Source: Gemmatimonas sp. (lineage in GTDB: Bacteria > Gemmatimonadota > Gemmatimonadetes > Gemmatimonadales > Gemmatimonadaceae). From it: 64,000 nucleotides of DNA. The translations under genes were made by a program, and so were the position numbers. Numbering within the stretch: position 1 is the stretch's first letter; every line of letters starts with the position of its first letter. Positions 34,161 to 41,788 of this stretch are shown piece after piece. Location of the stretch: the NCBI GenBank assembly GCA_013822425.1, contig PNKL01000001.1:93449-157448 (forward strand), given 5' to 3'. The notes below the pieces were generated by a model. That model was not told where the DNA came from, searched no databases, and saw nothing but the letters and a program-made list of their open reading frames with translations.

Positions 34161-36667
34161 CGGCGGGCGAGCCTCGCCTTGGCGCGCGCGCGGCCGGCGC
34201 GATCCGCTCGGCCATCCACATGGCCGGCGGCCGTGAGGTCTGCTTCGTTGGCGCGATGGACGCAGCGGGGATGCTCCAGTCGGCGCGCGCGGTGGCGCGC
34301 GGCGATTCACGCAGCGTGCTCGCACTTCCGGGCTTCGCGCGGCGTGGCGAGGTGCTCGTGCACAACCACCCGTCGGGCGTGCTCGATCCGTCCGACGCGG
34401 ACCTCGAGGTCGCGGCGCGGCTGCACGACGACGGCATCGGCTTCGCGATCGTCGACAACGACGCGACGCGCCTCTATGTGGTGGTCGAGGTGCCGCGCCA
34501 GGAACCGGAGCATCCCCTCGATGCCGACGCCGTGGCCGACCTGCTCGACGCCGACGGCCCGGTAGCCGCGCACCTGGGCCGGTTCGAGGACCGCCCCGCG
34601 CAGCGCGACATGGCCTCGGCGATTGCCGCGCTCTACACCAAGGGCGGCATCGGCCTGCTCGAGGCGGGGACCGGCGTCGGCAAGTCGCTGGCGTACCTCG
34701 TGCCGGCGCTGCGCTGGGCCGCCGCCAACGGCGAGCGCACGGTCGTCTCGACCAACACCATCACGCTGCAGGAGCAACTGGTCGGCAAGGACCTGCCGAT
34801 TCTCGCGGAGGCGCTCGCCGACCAGAAGGTGCGCTTCGCGCTGCTGAAGGGCTGGCACAACTACGTCTGCCTGCAGCGCCTCGGAACGGCCCGGGCCGAG
34901 GGCGCGTCGCTCTTCGACGAAGGCATGGTCGACAACCTCGACATGATCGCGTCGTGGGCCGCGACGACGAAGGACGGCTCGCTCTCGGACCTCGCGACGC
35001 CGCCGCGCGGTGAGGTGTGGGACGAGGTGGCGGCCGAGGGCGACCTGTGCACGCGGATGCAGTGCCCGCACTTCGATGCCTGCTTCGTCTTCGCCGCGCG
35101 CCGCCGCGCCGCCGAGGCCGACGTCGTGGTCGTGAATCACCACCTGCTGATGGCCGACATCGCGGTGCGGCGTGCGAGCGGCAACTGGGGCGAGGCGGCG
35201 GTGCTCCCGCCGTTCACGCGGCTGGTGGTGGACGAGGGGCATCACCTCGAGGATGCAGCGGCGGCCCATCTCGGGCACACGGTGTCGCGGCGCGGGCTCC
35301 AGCGCCTCTTCGCGCGGCTCGAGCGCAAGGGCAAGGGGCTGCTCCCCGCGCTGGAGCGCAAGCTGTCGCGCGCCACCGACCTGCTGAGCGTGGCGTCGCT
35401 CGACCTCGTGCGCGTGCGCCTCGTGGACGGCACGCGGGCGGCGCGCGACAAGTCGCAGGTGGTCTGCGACCTGCTCGACGCCTGGCTCGCGGTGCGCCGC
35501 GAGCCGCAGGTGCGCCTGACCGACGCGTTCGACGACGATCCGATCTGGCACCAGGGCCTCGGCGCGGCGCTCGACGACCTGCTGCGCGAGATCGCGCTGC
35601 TGGACGACGGCCTGCGCACCGTGGGGAACCGCCTCGAGACGGAGCCGACGCGGGCGGAGGAACTCGCGCCGCTGCTGGGCGAGATCCGCGGCGTCTCGCG
35701 ACGGCTGCAGCATGCCGCCGATGCGCTCCGCGGTGCGCTGCGTTCCGGGCGCGACGCCGGCCAACTGGTGCGGTGGCTGGAGCGCCGGCCGGGCGACGGC
35801 AACGTGGGCGCCGCCTCGGTGCCGCTCGACCTCGCGCCCATCCTGCGCGAGGACCTTTTCGTGCGACTCGAGACGGCGGTGGTGACGAGCGCCACGCTTG
35901 CCACGGCCGACGGGTTCACGTTCATTGCGCGCCGGCTCGGCCTCGACAACGAACGCACCGAACCCGTGACGCGCCAATTCGCGTCGCCGTTCGACTACCC
36001 GTCGCAGGCCATCCTCGCGGTGCCGAGCGACTTCGTGGCTCCCAACGCCGACGGGCGGGCGCACTTCGGGCAGGTGGTGGCGGCGGCCCACGACCTCATC
36101 GAGGTGGCGGACGGTGGTGTCTTTGTGCTCTTCACCAGCCACCGCGACGTGCGCGAGGCGGCCGCGGCGCTGCGCGCGCTCGATGTCGAGTCGCGCTGGC
36201 CGCTGCTCGTGCATGGCGAGTCGCCGCGCGACCAGTTGCTGCGCCGCTTTCGCGACCACGGCAACGCCGTGCTCGCAGGAACGTCGTCGTTCTGGGAAGG
36301 CGTGGACGTGCCGGGGCGCGCGCTGCACGCGCTGCTGCTCGCGCGGATTCCGTTTCGCGTACCCTCGGAGCCGGTCACCGCCGCGCAGTGCGAGGCCATT
36401 GAAAAGGGCGGGGGTGACAGCTTCATGGAATACATGGTCCCGCACGCCGCGCTTCGGCTCAAGCAAGGCTTCGGGCGGCTGATCCGGTCAACGGCCGATC
36501 GTGGCGCCGTCGTCCTGTGCGATCCGCGCGTCCTGCGCAAAGGGTACGGTGTGCATCTGCTCGACGCGCTGCCCCCGGCCCGCCGCACCGTGGCGCCGTG
36601 GGCCGTGCTGCGCGAGACCCTGCGCGACTTCTACGCGAACGGCCGCGCCGCGAGCGCTGGGGAATAG
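34157..36667 (+). CDS. JAMM-domain/DinG-type helicase fusion
   Basis: An 836-residue protein. Residues 1-112 form an MPN/JAMM domain with H69-N-H71-x7-S79-x2-D82 (LVHNHPSGVLDPSDAD), the complete zinc ligand pattern, with a candidate Glu27. The rest is an XPD/DinG-type superfamily 2 helicase: Walker A LLEAGTGVGKSLAYLVPAL, DEGH box VVDEGHHLEDAA, and four Cys (about 238, 297, 302, 308) for an iron-sulfur cluster. C-terminal motifs include LFTSHRDVREAAAAL and KQGFGRLIRS. RadC-type domains carry the same HNHPSG motif. GTG start overlaps the preceding stop. It probably repairs or remodels DNA structures; the JAMM role is unknown. Confidence 0.85.
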   Translation: MTAGEPRLGARAAGAIRSAIHMAGGREVCFVGAMDAAGMLQSARAVARGDSRSVLALPGFARRGEVLVHNHPSGVLDPSDADLEVAARLHDDGIGFAIVDNDATRLYVVVEVPRQEPEHPLDADAVADLLDADGPVAAHLGRFEDRPAQRDMASAIAALYTKGGIGLLEAGTGVGKSLAYLVPALRWAAANGERTVVSTNTITLQEQLVGKDLPILAEALADQKVRFALLKGWHNYVCLQRLGTARAEGASLFDEGMVDNLDMIASWAATTKDGSLSDLATPPRGEVWDEVAAEGDLCTRMQCPHFDACFVFAARRRAAEADVVVVNHHLLMADIAVRRASGNWGEAAVLPPFTRLVVDEGHHLEDAAAAHLGHTVSRRGLQRLFARLERKGKGLLPALERKLSRATDLLSVASLDLVRVRLVDGTRAARDKSQVVCDLLDAWLAVRREPQVRLTDAFDDDPIWHQGLGAALDDLLREIALLDDGLRTVGNRLETEPTRAEELAPLLGEIRGVSRRLQHAADALRGALRSGRDAGQLVRWLERRPGDGNVGAASVPLDLAPILREDLFVRLETAVVTSATLATADGFTFIARRLGLDNERTEPVTRQFASPFDYPSQAILAVPSDFVAPNADGRAHFGQVVAAAHDLIEVADGGVFVLFTSHRDVREAAAALRALDVESRWPLLVHGESPRDQLLRRFRDHGNAVLAGTSSFWEGVDVPGRALHALLLARIPFRVPSEPVTAAQCEAIEKGGGDSFMEYMVPHAALRLKQGFGRLIRSTADRGAVVLCDPRVLRKGYGVHLLDALPPARRTVAPWAVLRETLRDFYANGRAASAGE

Positions 36668-36710
36668 CTCGCCTGCACCTTTTCTCCCTCGGTGGGGTAG
36701 ATTGCTCGTC

Positions 36711-37325
36711 ATGAACCGGCCCGGAAAAATCGTCTGCGTGGGGCGGAACTACCGCGACCACGCCAAGGAACTCGGCAACGATGTTCCGGCCGCTCCGTTG
36801 CTGTTCCTCAAGCCACCCTCCGCCGTAATCGCGCCGGGGGCCCCCATCGTCATGCCCAAGGCGTCGCAGCGCGTCGATTTTGAGGGCGAGGTGGGCGTCG
36901 TCATCGGCACGACGCTGCGACACGCCACGCCGGCCGAGTGCACGGCGGGCATTCGCGGCGTCGTCGCCCTCAACGACGTGACGGCGCGCGACCTGCAGAA
37001 GAGCGACGGGCAGTGGACCCGCGGCAAGGGCTTCGACACCTTCTGCCCGATCGGCCCCCTCTCGGCCGGTGTGCCGCCGCTCGACGCGATCACCGTGGTG
37101 ACGCGGGTGAACGGCGAGGAGAAGCAGCGGGCGAGCTCGGCCGAAATGGTGTTCTCCATTCCCGAGCTGCTCTCGTACATCTCGCACATCATGACGCTCG
37201 AACCCGGTGACGTCGTCGCCACGGGCACGCCGGCGGGAATCGCGCCGCTGCAACCCGGCGACGTGGTCGAGGTCGAACTCGTCGGGCTCAGCAGCGTCCG
37301 CAGCCCGGTGGAGGCCGAGGCGTGA
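36711..37325 (+). CDS. Fumarylacetoacetate hydrolase family protein
   Basis: A 204-residue FAH-fold enzyme. Key parts are KIVCVGRNYRDHAKELG, the metal ligands in VDFEGEVGVVIG (E-x-E), NDVTARDLQ, and VVATGTPAGIAPLQPGD. Members include acylpyruvases, oxaloacetate decarboxylases and tautomerases; sequence alone does not settle the substrate. It overlaps the next gene by four bases (GTGA). Confidence 0.88.
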   Translation: MNRPGKIVCVGRNYRDHAKELGNDVPAAPLLFLKPPSAVIAPGAPIVMPKASQRVDFEGEVGVVIGTTLRHATPAECTAGIRGVVALNDVTARDLQKSDGQWTRGKGFDTFCPIGPLSAGVPPLDAITVVTRVNGEEKQRASSAEMVFSIPELLSYISHIMTLEPGDVVATGTPAGIAPLQPGDVVEVELVGLSSVRSPVEAEA

Positions 37326-38185
37326 TTCCGCGCCAGCCGCGCGGCACCTCGGCGTTCGCCGTTTCGGTCATCCTGCACGTGGTGATCGGCGTGGTGCTGC
37401 TGCGCGTCCTGACGATCCCGAATGCGCTGAACGCACTGTTCAGCAACTGGGGGCAGCCGGCGCCTGTGGAGCAAATCGGGTTTCTCGCGCTGCCGCGCTC
37501 GACGGTGCCCACCGCGGCGCCACGCGCCGGCGGCGACAACCGCCCGGACCGCGGCCAGCCCGTCACCGAGCCGGCCCCGGTGATGACCGCGCCGGCGGTC
37601 ATTCCCGAGGCCGTGCCATCCGCGCCGCCGGCGGCTGCGGTGGCGAAACCCGAGGGGGGCACCGGGGAACTGATTGGCGGCGGCGGACCGACGCGCGGCA
37701 TTCGCCCCAGCTACAATGACCCGCGCCTTTGGCTTCCGTCGGGCCCCGTGGTGTCGGCGCCGGTGCAGCCGATGACGCGCGCCGAGTCGCTGCAGACGCT
37801 GCTGGCCGACAAGATCCGCATGTTCAACGACTCGGTCGCGATCGCCAATCCGCCACAGCGCGCGCCCGGCGATTGGACCTTCACCGACAAGAAGGGACGG
37901 AAGTACGGCGTTGACCAGCAGTACATCCGCCTCGGCAAGTTCTCCATCCCCACGGCGGTGCTGGGCATGCTGCCGCTCAACGCACAGGCGAATCCCATGC
38001 AGATGGAGCGCCAGCGCACCATGAACGAGATGACGCGCCAGATTCAGGAGCAGGCGGCGCGCGCATCGCGCGACGACGCGTTCAAGGCGGCGGTGAGGGC
38101 GCTGCGCGAGCGGAAGGACCGTGAGCGCCGCGAGGCACAGGCGAAGGCGGAGACACCGCCGGCCGCCGCGCCGATCAAGCCGTAG
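37322..38185 (+). CDS. TonB-like single-pass membrane protein
   Basis: A 287-residue protein with one N-terminal membrane anchor (SAFAVSVILHVVIGVVLLRVL) and a long Pro/Ala-rich periplasmic linker, resembling TonB in layout. The C-terminal half (DWTFTDKKGRKYGVDQQYIRLGKFSIPTA) and a charged helix (DAFKAAVRALRERKDRERREAQAK) match no family I know. It starts within the stop of the FAH gene. Confidence 0.6.
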   Translation: MIPRQPRGTSAFAVSVILHVVIGVVLLRVLTIPNALNALFSNWGQPAPVEQIGFLALPRSTVPTAAPRAGGDNRPDRGQPVTEPAPVMTAPAVIPEAVPSAPPAAAVAKPEGGTGELIGGGGPTRGIRPSYNDPRLWLPSGPVVSAPVQPMTRAESLQTLLADKIRMFNDSVAIANPPQRAPGDWTFTDKKGRKYGVDQQYIRLGKFSIPTAVLGMLPLNAQANPMQMERQRTMNEMTRQIQEQAARASRDDAFKAAVRALRERKDRERREAQAKAETPPAAAPIKP

Positions 38186-38188
38186 CGG

Positions 38189-38830
38189 CTACACGCCGCT
38201 GTCGGCGTCGGCCACCGGCGTCGCCGACGTCGCCAGCGGCCGAATCACTCCGGCAAGGACGCCGAGCACCGCGTAGTCGTCCTGCGGACCGAGCTCCAGT
38301 GGATCCGCACCGTCGCCGGCACGAAGCACCACGGCTTGGCCGCGTCGTGTCATGGTGCGCACCATTGCCCGGTTTCCGACGCGCACCACCACGGCCGCGC
38401 CCTCACGCGACCGCGCGACCGGATGCACGAGCGCGAGATCACCCGCCTGGGCGCCAAGCGCGCGCGCGTCATCGTCGGTGACGGGGATGAGATAGCACTC
38501 GGCGCTCGGCACCAGCGTGCGGTCGAGCGACAGGTATGACGCGGTCACGGGAACCGACTGGCCGGCGACCACCCGTACCACGGGGACGGGCATGACACCG
38601 GCGAGGCCCGCATATCCAATCAGCTTCACGCCGCGCGAGCGCCCCGCCTCGCGCGCGATGTAGCCCTTCGCCTCGAGCGACGCGAGCACGTCGGTGACGC
38701 TCTTGGTGGAGGCAATGCGGCAGTGACGGCCGATGTCGCGCACGCTCGGCTGGAACGTATGCTCCGCGAGGTGGTCGAGGAGGAAATGGTAGACGCTTTC
38801 CTCGATCGCGGTGAGCGGCTGGCGGGTCAT
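38189..38830 (-). CDS. LexA-like repressor lacking the Ser-Lys dyad
   Basis: A 213-residue protein. The N-terminal winged helix (YHFLLDHLAEHTFQPSVRDIGRHCRIASTKSVTDVLASLEAKGYI) matches LexA's DNA-binding domain, and the C-terminal beta domain matches peptidase S24 with the cleavable bond A89-G90 (RVVAGQ). At the catalytic Ser position of LexA the sequence reads TDDDA (Asp121), and the catalytic Lys position is Arg158 (MVRTM). Self-cleavage by the usual mechanism therefore seems impossible. The ATG overlaps the gltX stop region by four bases, placing it downstream of gltX. Confidence 0.8.
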   Translation of the reverse strand: MTRQPLTAIEESVYHFLLDHLAEHTFQPSVRDIGRHCRIASTKSVTDVLASLEAKGYIAREAGRSRGVKLIGYAGLAGVMPVPVVRVVAGQSVPVTASYLSLDRTLVPSAECYLIPVTDDDARALGAQAGDLALVHPVARSREGAAVVVRVGNRAMVRTMTRRGQAVVLRAGDGADPLELGPQDDYAVLGVLAGVIRPLATSATPVADADSGV

Positions 38831-40275
38831 GCAGACGATCCGGCGACGTAGGCGTGGGCGGCCTCGAGCCGCGCGAGCGCCTCGTCCCGCCCGAGGACGC
38901 CGAGCACGATGCTGATGCCGGGGCTGCTGGCGCTTCCCGTGAGCGCCATGCGCACCGGGCCCAACACCTTGCCCACGCCGAGGCCGCGCTGCTCGGCCAT
39001 GCGGCGCAATGCCTGTTCGATGGCGTCCGGCTCCCACGCGGGGGCGGCCTGCATCGCGTCGCGCGCAAGATCAATGATGGCGAGCGCGCCGGCGGCGTCG
39101 GGCCAAACTTTCGCCGCGGCCGCGGGGTCGATGCGGTATTTCAGAAAGACCGGCACTTGCGAGGCGAGGTCCGTGATGGTGCGCGAGCGCCCACGCAGGG
39201 CACCAAGGGCGGCGCGATACTGCATGCCGCGCGCCTGCAGCACCTCGCGCGTGACCGTGCCTTCCCTGAGAAGCTGCGTCGTGACGAGCGGCTCGAGCTG
39301 CTCCACCGAGGTGCGCGCCAGGTGCTGGCCGTTCATCCACTCCAGCTTCTTCGTATCGAAGACCGACGCCTTCTTGAGCAGGCCGTCGGCGTCGAACTTC
39401 GCGACCAGTTCGTCCATCGTCATCACTTCGTCGAACTCGCCGCCCGGCGACCAGCCGAGCAGCGCGAGAAAGTTGACCATCGCCTGCGGCAGGATGCCCT
39501 CGTGCTGCCAGTCGGCCACGGCGGTGGCGCCGTGGCGCTTGGAGAGCTTCTTGCCGTCGGTGCCGTGGATCATGGGGAGGTGCGCGAACTGCGGCAGCTC
39601 CTCGCCGAGCGCCCGGTAGAGCATGATCTGCTTGGGCGTGTTCGAGATGTGGTCGTCGCCGCGCATCACCAGCGTGATGCGCATGGCGATGTCGTCGCTG
39701 GTGACGGCCATGTTGTAGATGGGGGTCCCGTCGGAGCGCAGGACGACGAAGTCCTCGATGTCCTTGTTGGGGAAGGAGATCTCCCCGTGCACAAGATCGT
39801 TCCACCCTGTACTCTGCACCTCCGGGACGCGAAAGCGCACGACGCTCGGCTCGCCGGCCGCCACGCGGCGCGCCACCTCGGCGCGGTCGAGCTGGTCGCA
39901 GCGCCGGTCGTACTTGAACGCGCCCTCGGACACCTCCGCCTGCTTGCGACGCGCATCGAGCTCGAAGGCCGAGCAGAAGCAGCGGTAGGCATGCCCGGAG
40001 GCCACCATGCGCTCGGCATCGGCGCGGTGGCGCGCCAGGTTGGCGCCCTGGTACACGACTGGCTCGTCCCAGTCGAGCCCGAGCCACTGGAGCCCCTCGA
40101 AGATGGCGCGCGTGGATTCGTCGGTGCTGCGCGCCCTGTCGGTGTCCTCGACGCGCAGCAGGAACTGGCCGCCGTGCCGCCGCGCATAGAGCCAGTTGAA
40201 GAGCGCGGTGCGCGCCCCGCCGACATGGAGGTAGCCGGTCGGAGATGGAGCGAAGCGGAGTCTTGGAGAGGACAC
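38827..40275 (-). CDS. gltX: Glutamyl-tRNA synthetase
   Basis: A 482-residue class I synthetase. The HIGH-type motif is RFAPSPTGYLHVGGARTALF and the KMSKS motif KKLSKRHGATAV. The zinc-binding region has CFCS, then Cys-type variations. No glutaminyl-tRNA synthetase is visible, so the enzyme may be non-discriminating; that needs genome context. The GTG at 40275 starts directly at the conserved N-terminus. The upstream in-frame extension runs into a repeat hairpin and is rejected. Confidence 0.95.
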   Translation of the reverse strand: MSSPRLRFAPSPTGYLHVGGARTALFNWLYARRHGGQFLLRVEDTDRARSTDESTRAIFEGLQWLGLDWDEPVVYQGANLARHRADAERMVASGHAYRCFCSAFELDARRKQAEVSEGAFKYDRRCDQLDRAEVARRVAAGEPSVVRFRVPEVQSTGWNDLVHGEISFPNKDIEDFVVLRSDGTPIYNMAVTSDDIAMRITLVMRGDDHISNTPKQIMLYRALGEELPQFAHLPMIHGTDGKKLSKRHGATAVADWQHEGILPQAMVNFLALLGWSPGGEFDEVMTMDELVAKFDADGLLKKASVFDTKKLEWMNGQHLARTSVEQLEPLVTTQLLREGTVTREVLQARGMQYRAALGALRGRSRTITDLASQVPVFLKYRIDPAAAAKVWPDAAGALAIIDLARDAMQAAPAWEPDAIEQALRRMAEQRGLGVGKVLGPVRMALTGSASSPGISIVLGVLGRDEALARLEAAHAYVAGSSA

Positions 40276-40276
40276 G

Positions 40277-40369
40277 GGCAGATGGCCGATGGCGGATGGC
40301 AGAACCGAACGTCGAATCAACGGTGGATACGGTCTCTTCTTGACGTCGGCCATCCGGCGTCTGCCATCA
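40277..40369. repeat. Imperfect hairpin of gatggc-type repeats
   Basis: The left arm (40277-40303) is built from gatggc/ggatggc units. The right arm (40345-40369, gtcggccatccggcgtctgcc) is its near-complement. About 42 bases lie between. It is directly upstream of gltX and 70 bases from the tRNA-Ser relic. It has the same design as 12703-12813 and 50996-51082. Confidence 0.7.
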
Positions 40370-40438
40370 CTTCAGCAGCGGAACGAGCGTCGCAAGGCAA
40401 AGCGGGTCCACCGGGGCGTGCCCAGCAGACCCGTTGCA

Positions 40439-40529
40439 CGGAGCCGGAGCGATTCGAACCGCCGCAGCAGGGTTGCGCCAGGATAACGGTCTTGCAACCC
40501 GTCGACGACAGCCCCTCGGCCGGATCTCC
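40439..40529 (-). pseudogene. Decayed tRNA-Ser-like sequence, anticodon position reads GCA
   Basis: On the minus strand it aligns end to end with the intact tRNA-Ser(GCU) at 50842-50932: both start GGAGA, share GGCCGAG...GGCTG, ...TTGC.A.ACCGTTAT and GGTTCGAAT, end CTCCG, and are 91 bases long. The acceptor stem pairs only at its first four positions, the D stem is broken, and the T stem has a mismatch or a shifted loop. The loop TTGCAAG puts GCA (Cys) where the Ser tRNA has GCU. I call it a decayed copy. Confidence 0.55.
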
Positions 40530-40870
40530 TGACGGCACGCGCGCAATCAGAGAAAGGAAGATGGACACCGCACGGCGGTGTGTACAGTCCCGTCGCGCAC
40601 TCCCTCGTCGGTGCGCCAAGTCGTGTCGGAGCACCCAGCGGAGGAACGCCTGCCAGATGGCGCCAGGTGCTGTCACACTGTGCCGCCTGACAGCACACCG
40701 AGGCCGGCATTCCCCGTCCATTTCCTCAGCCCGCCGATCGCGGCGCGTGATTCAACCTCGTGGGGCATCGCGGTTTGCGACCTCCAGTGATCAGGGGAAC
40801 TCCCCCAGCGGGCCATGGCCCGAATCGTGCACCCTCATGTTGTCGACTATCTGGAGGGTCGGCAAGACCG
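40530..40870. other. Leader region of the electron-transfer operon
   Basis: About 340 bases without a gene before the ferredoxin start. A near match to a sigma54 promoter, GGCATCGCGGTTTGC at 40764-40778, has 11 rather than 10 bases between GG and GC. No other promoter or repeat is clear. Confidence 0.4.
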
Positions 40871-41788
40871 ATGGAACGACGAGGCTTCTTGCGGACGGGG
40901 CTGGCAGCGGCGGGTGGCGTCGCTGTCGGCGTGAGCGCGTCGAGCGGTAAGGGCCCGACGCCGACCGACGCCGGGTCGCGCGTGGCAACGCTGACGCTGA
41001 CCGACGACGGCAGTCTGGTTGTAGCGCCCGGACGAACCGGCGCCGCGGCAACATCGACCACAGCCGACGCCCGGCGCGGTGTGCCCGGGCGCCGATGGGT
41101 GATGGTCATCGACCTGGCGAAATGCGACGGCTGCGGCCGGTGCACCATGGCATGCGAGAAGAGCCATTTCATTCCAGGCGACCGGGAATTCCTCCGTCTG
41201 TTCAACATGCAGGAGTCGGCCGACACGGCCCCCTACTGGTTTCCGCGTCCCTGTTTTCACTGCGACAATCCTCCTTGCACGCGCGTTTGCCCGGTCGGAG
41301 CGACGTTCAAGCGCGACGACGGCATCGTTCTCATTGACAACGAGCGGTGCATCGGATGCCGTTTCTGCATGGCGGCGTGTCCCTTTTCGGCACGCAGCTT
41401 CAACTGGAGCCCGCCAGCCGATCCGGCCCCGGCCGTTGCCCGCGGGTATTCGCCCGAGTGGGGATACCCGCGGCGGATCGGGACGGTCGAGAAGTGCGAC
41501 TTCTGCGCCGACATGGCGCGCAACGGCATGCTGCCGGCCTGCGTGGGCGGTTGCCCAATGACCGCGATGTGGTTCGGTGACGAGAATGAGGACGCCGTGA
41601 CGAACTCCAAGGGCGACACGGTCCGGCTCTCGAAGCTCCTGCGCGACCGGGCTGGCTTCCGGTACATGGAGGAACTCGGCACCAAGCCGCGCGTGTACTA
41701 CCTCCCGGCTGCGGATCGCCGTTCCGCGGCGCCGGGCGAGTCGGGTGCCAATGTCCATAACCCGCACCGCCGGGGAGAGCAGCGATGA
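40871..41788 (+). CDS. Tat-exported ferredoxin-type 4x[4Fe-4S] subunit
   Basis: A 305-residue electron-transfer subunit of the NrfC/PsrB/HybA type. The twin-arginine signal MERRGFLRTGLAAAGG directs folded export. Sixteen Cys in four clusters are visible: CDGCGRCTMAC, CFHCDNPPCTRVCP, CIGCRFCMAACP, and CDFC with CVGGCP. It would pass electrons between periplasmic carriers and the quinone-interacting NrfD subunit encoded next, with which it overlaps by four bases (ATGA). No molybdopterin catalytic subunit is encoded nearby, which is unusual for such modules. Confidence 0.9.
   Translation: MERRGFLRTGLAAAGGVAVGVSASSGKGPTPTDAGSRVATLTLTDDGSLVVAPGRTGAAATSTTADARRGVPGRRWVMVIDLAKCDGCGRCTMACEKSHFIPGDREFLRLFNMQESADTAPYWFPRPCFHCDNPPCTRVCPVGATFKRDDGIVLIDNERCIGCRFCMAACPFSARSFNWSPPADPAPAVARGYSPEWGYPRRIGTVEKCDFCADMARNGMLPACVGGCPMTAMWFGDENEDAVTNSKGDTVRLSKLLRDRAGFRYMEELGTKPRVYYLPAADRRSAAPGESGANVHNPHRRGEQR

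Noticed and set aside
40439..40529. tRNA-Sec or functional allo-tRNA
   Set aside because: Anticodon position is GCA, the acceptor pairs only at four positions and D and T stems are broken. Similarity to the local tRNA-Ser argues for a decayed copy.
40764..40778. Sigma54 promoter for the electron-transfer operon
   Set aside because: GG and GC are 11 bases apart instead of the strict 10, and the first element is GGCAT rather than GGCAC.
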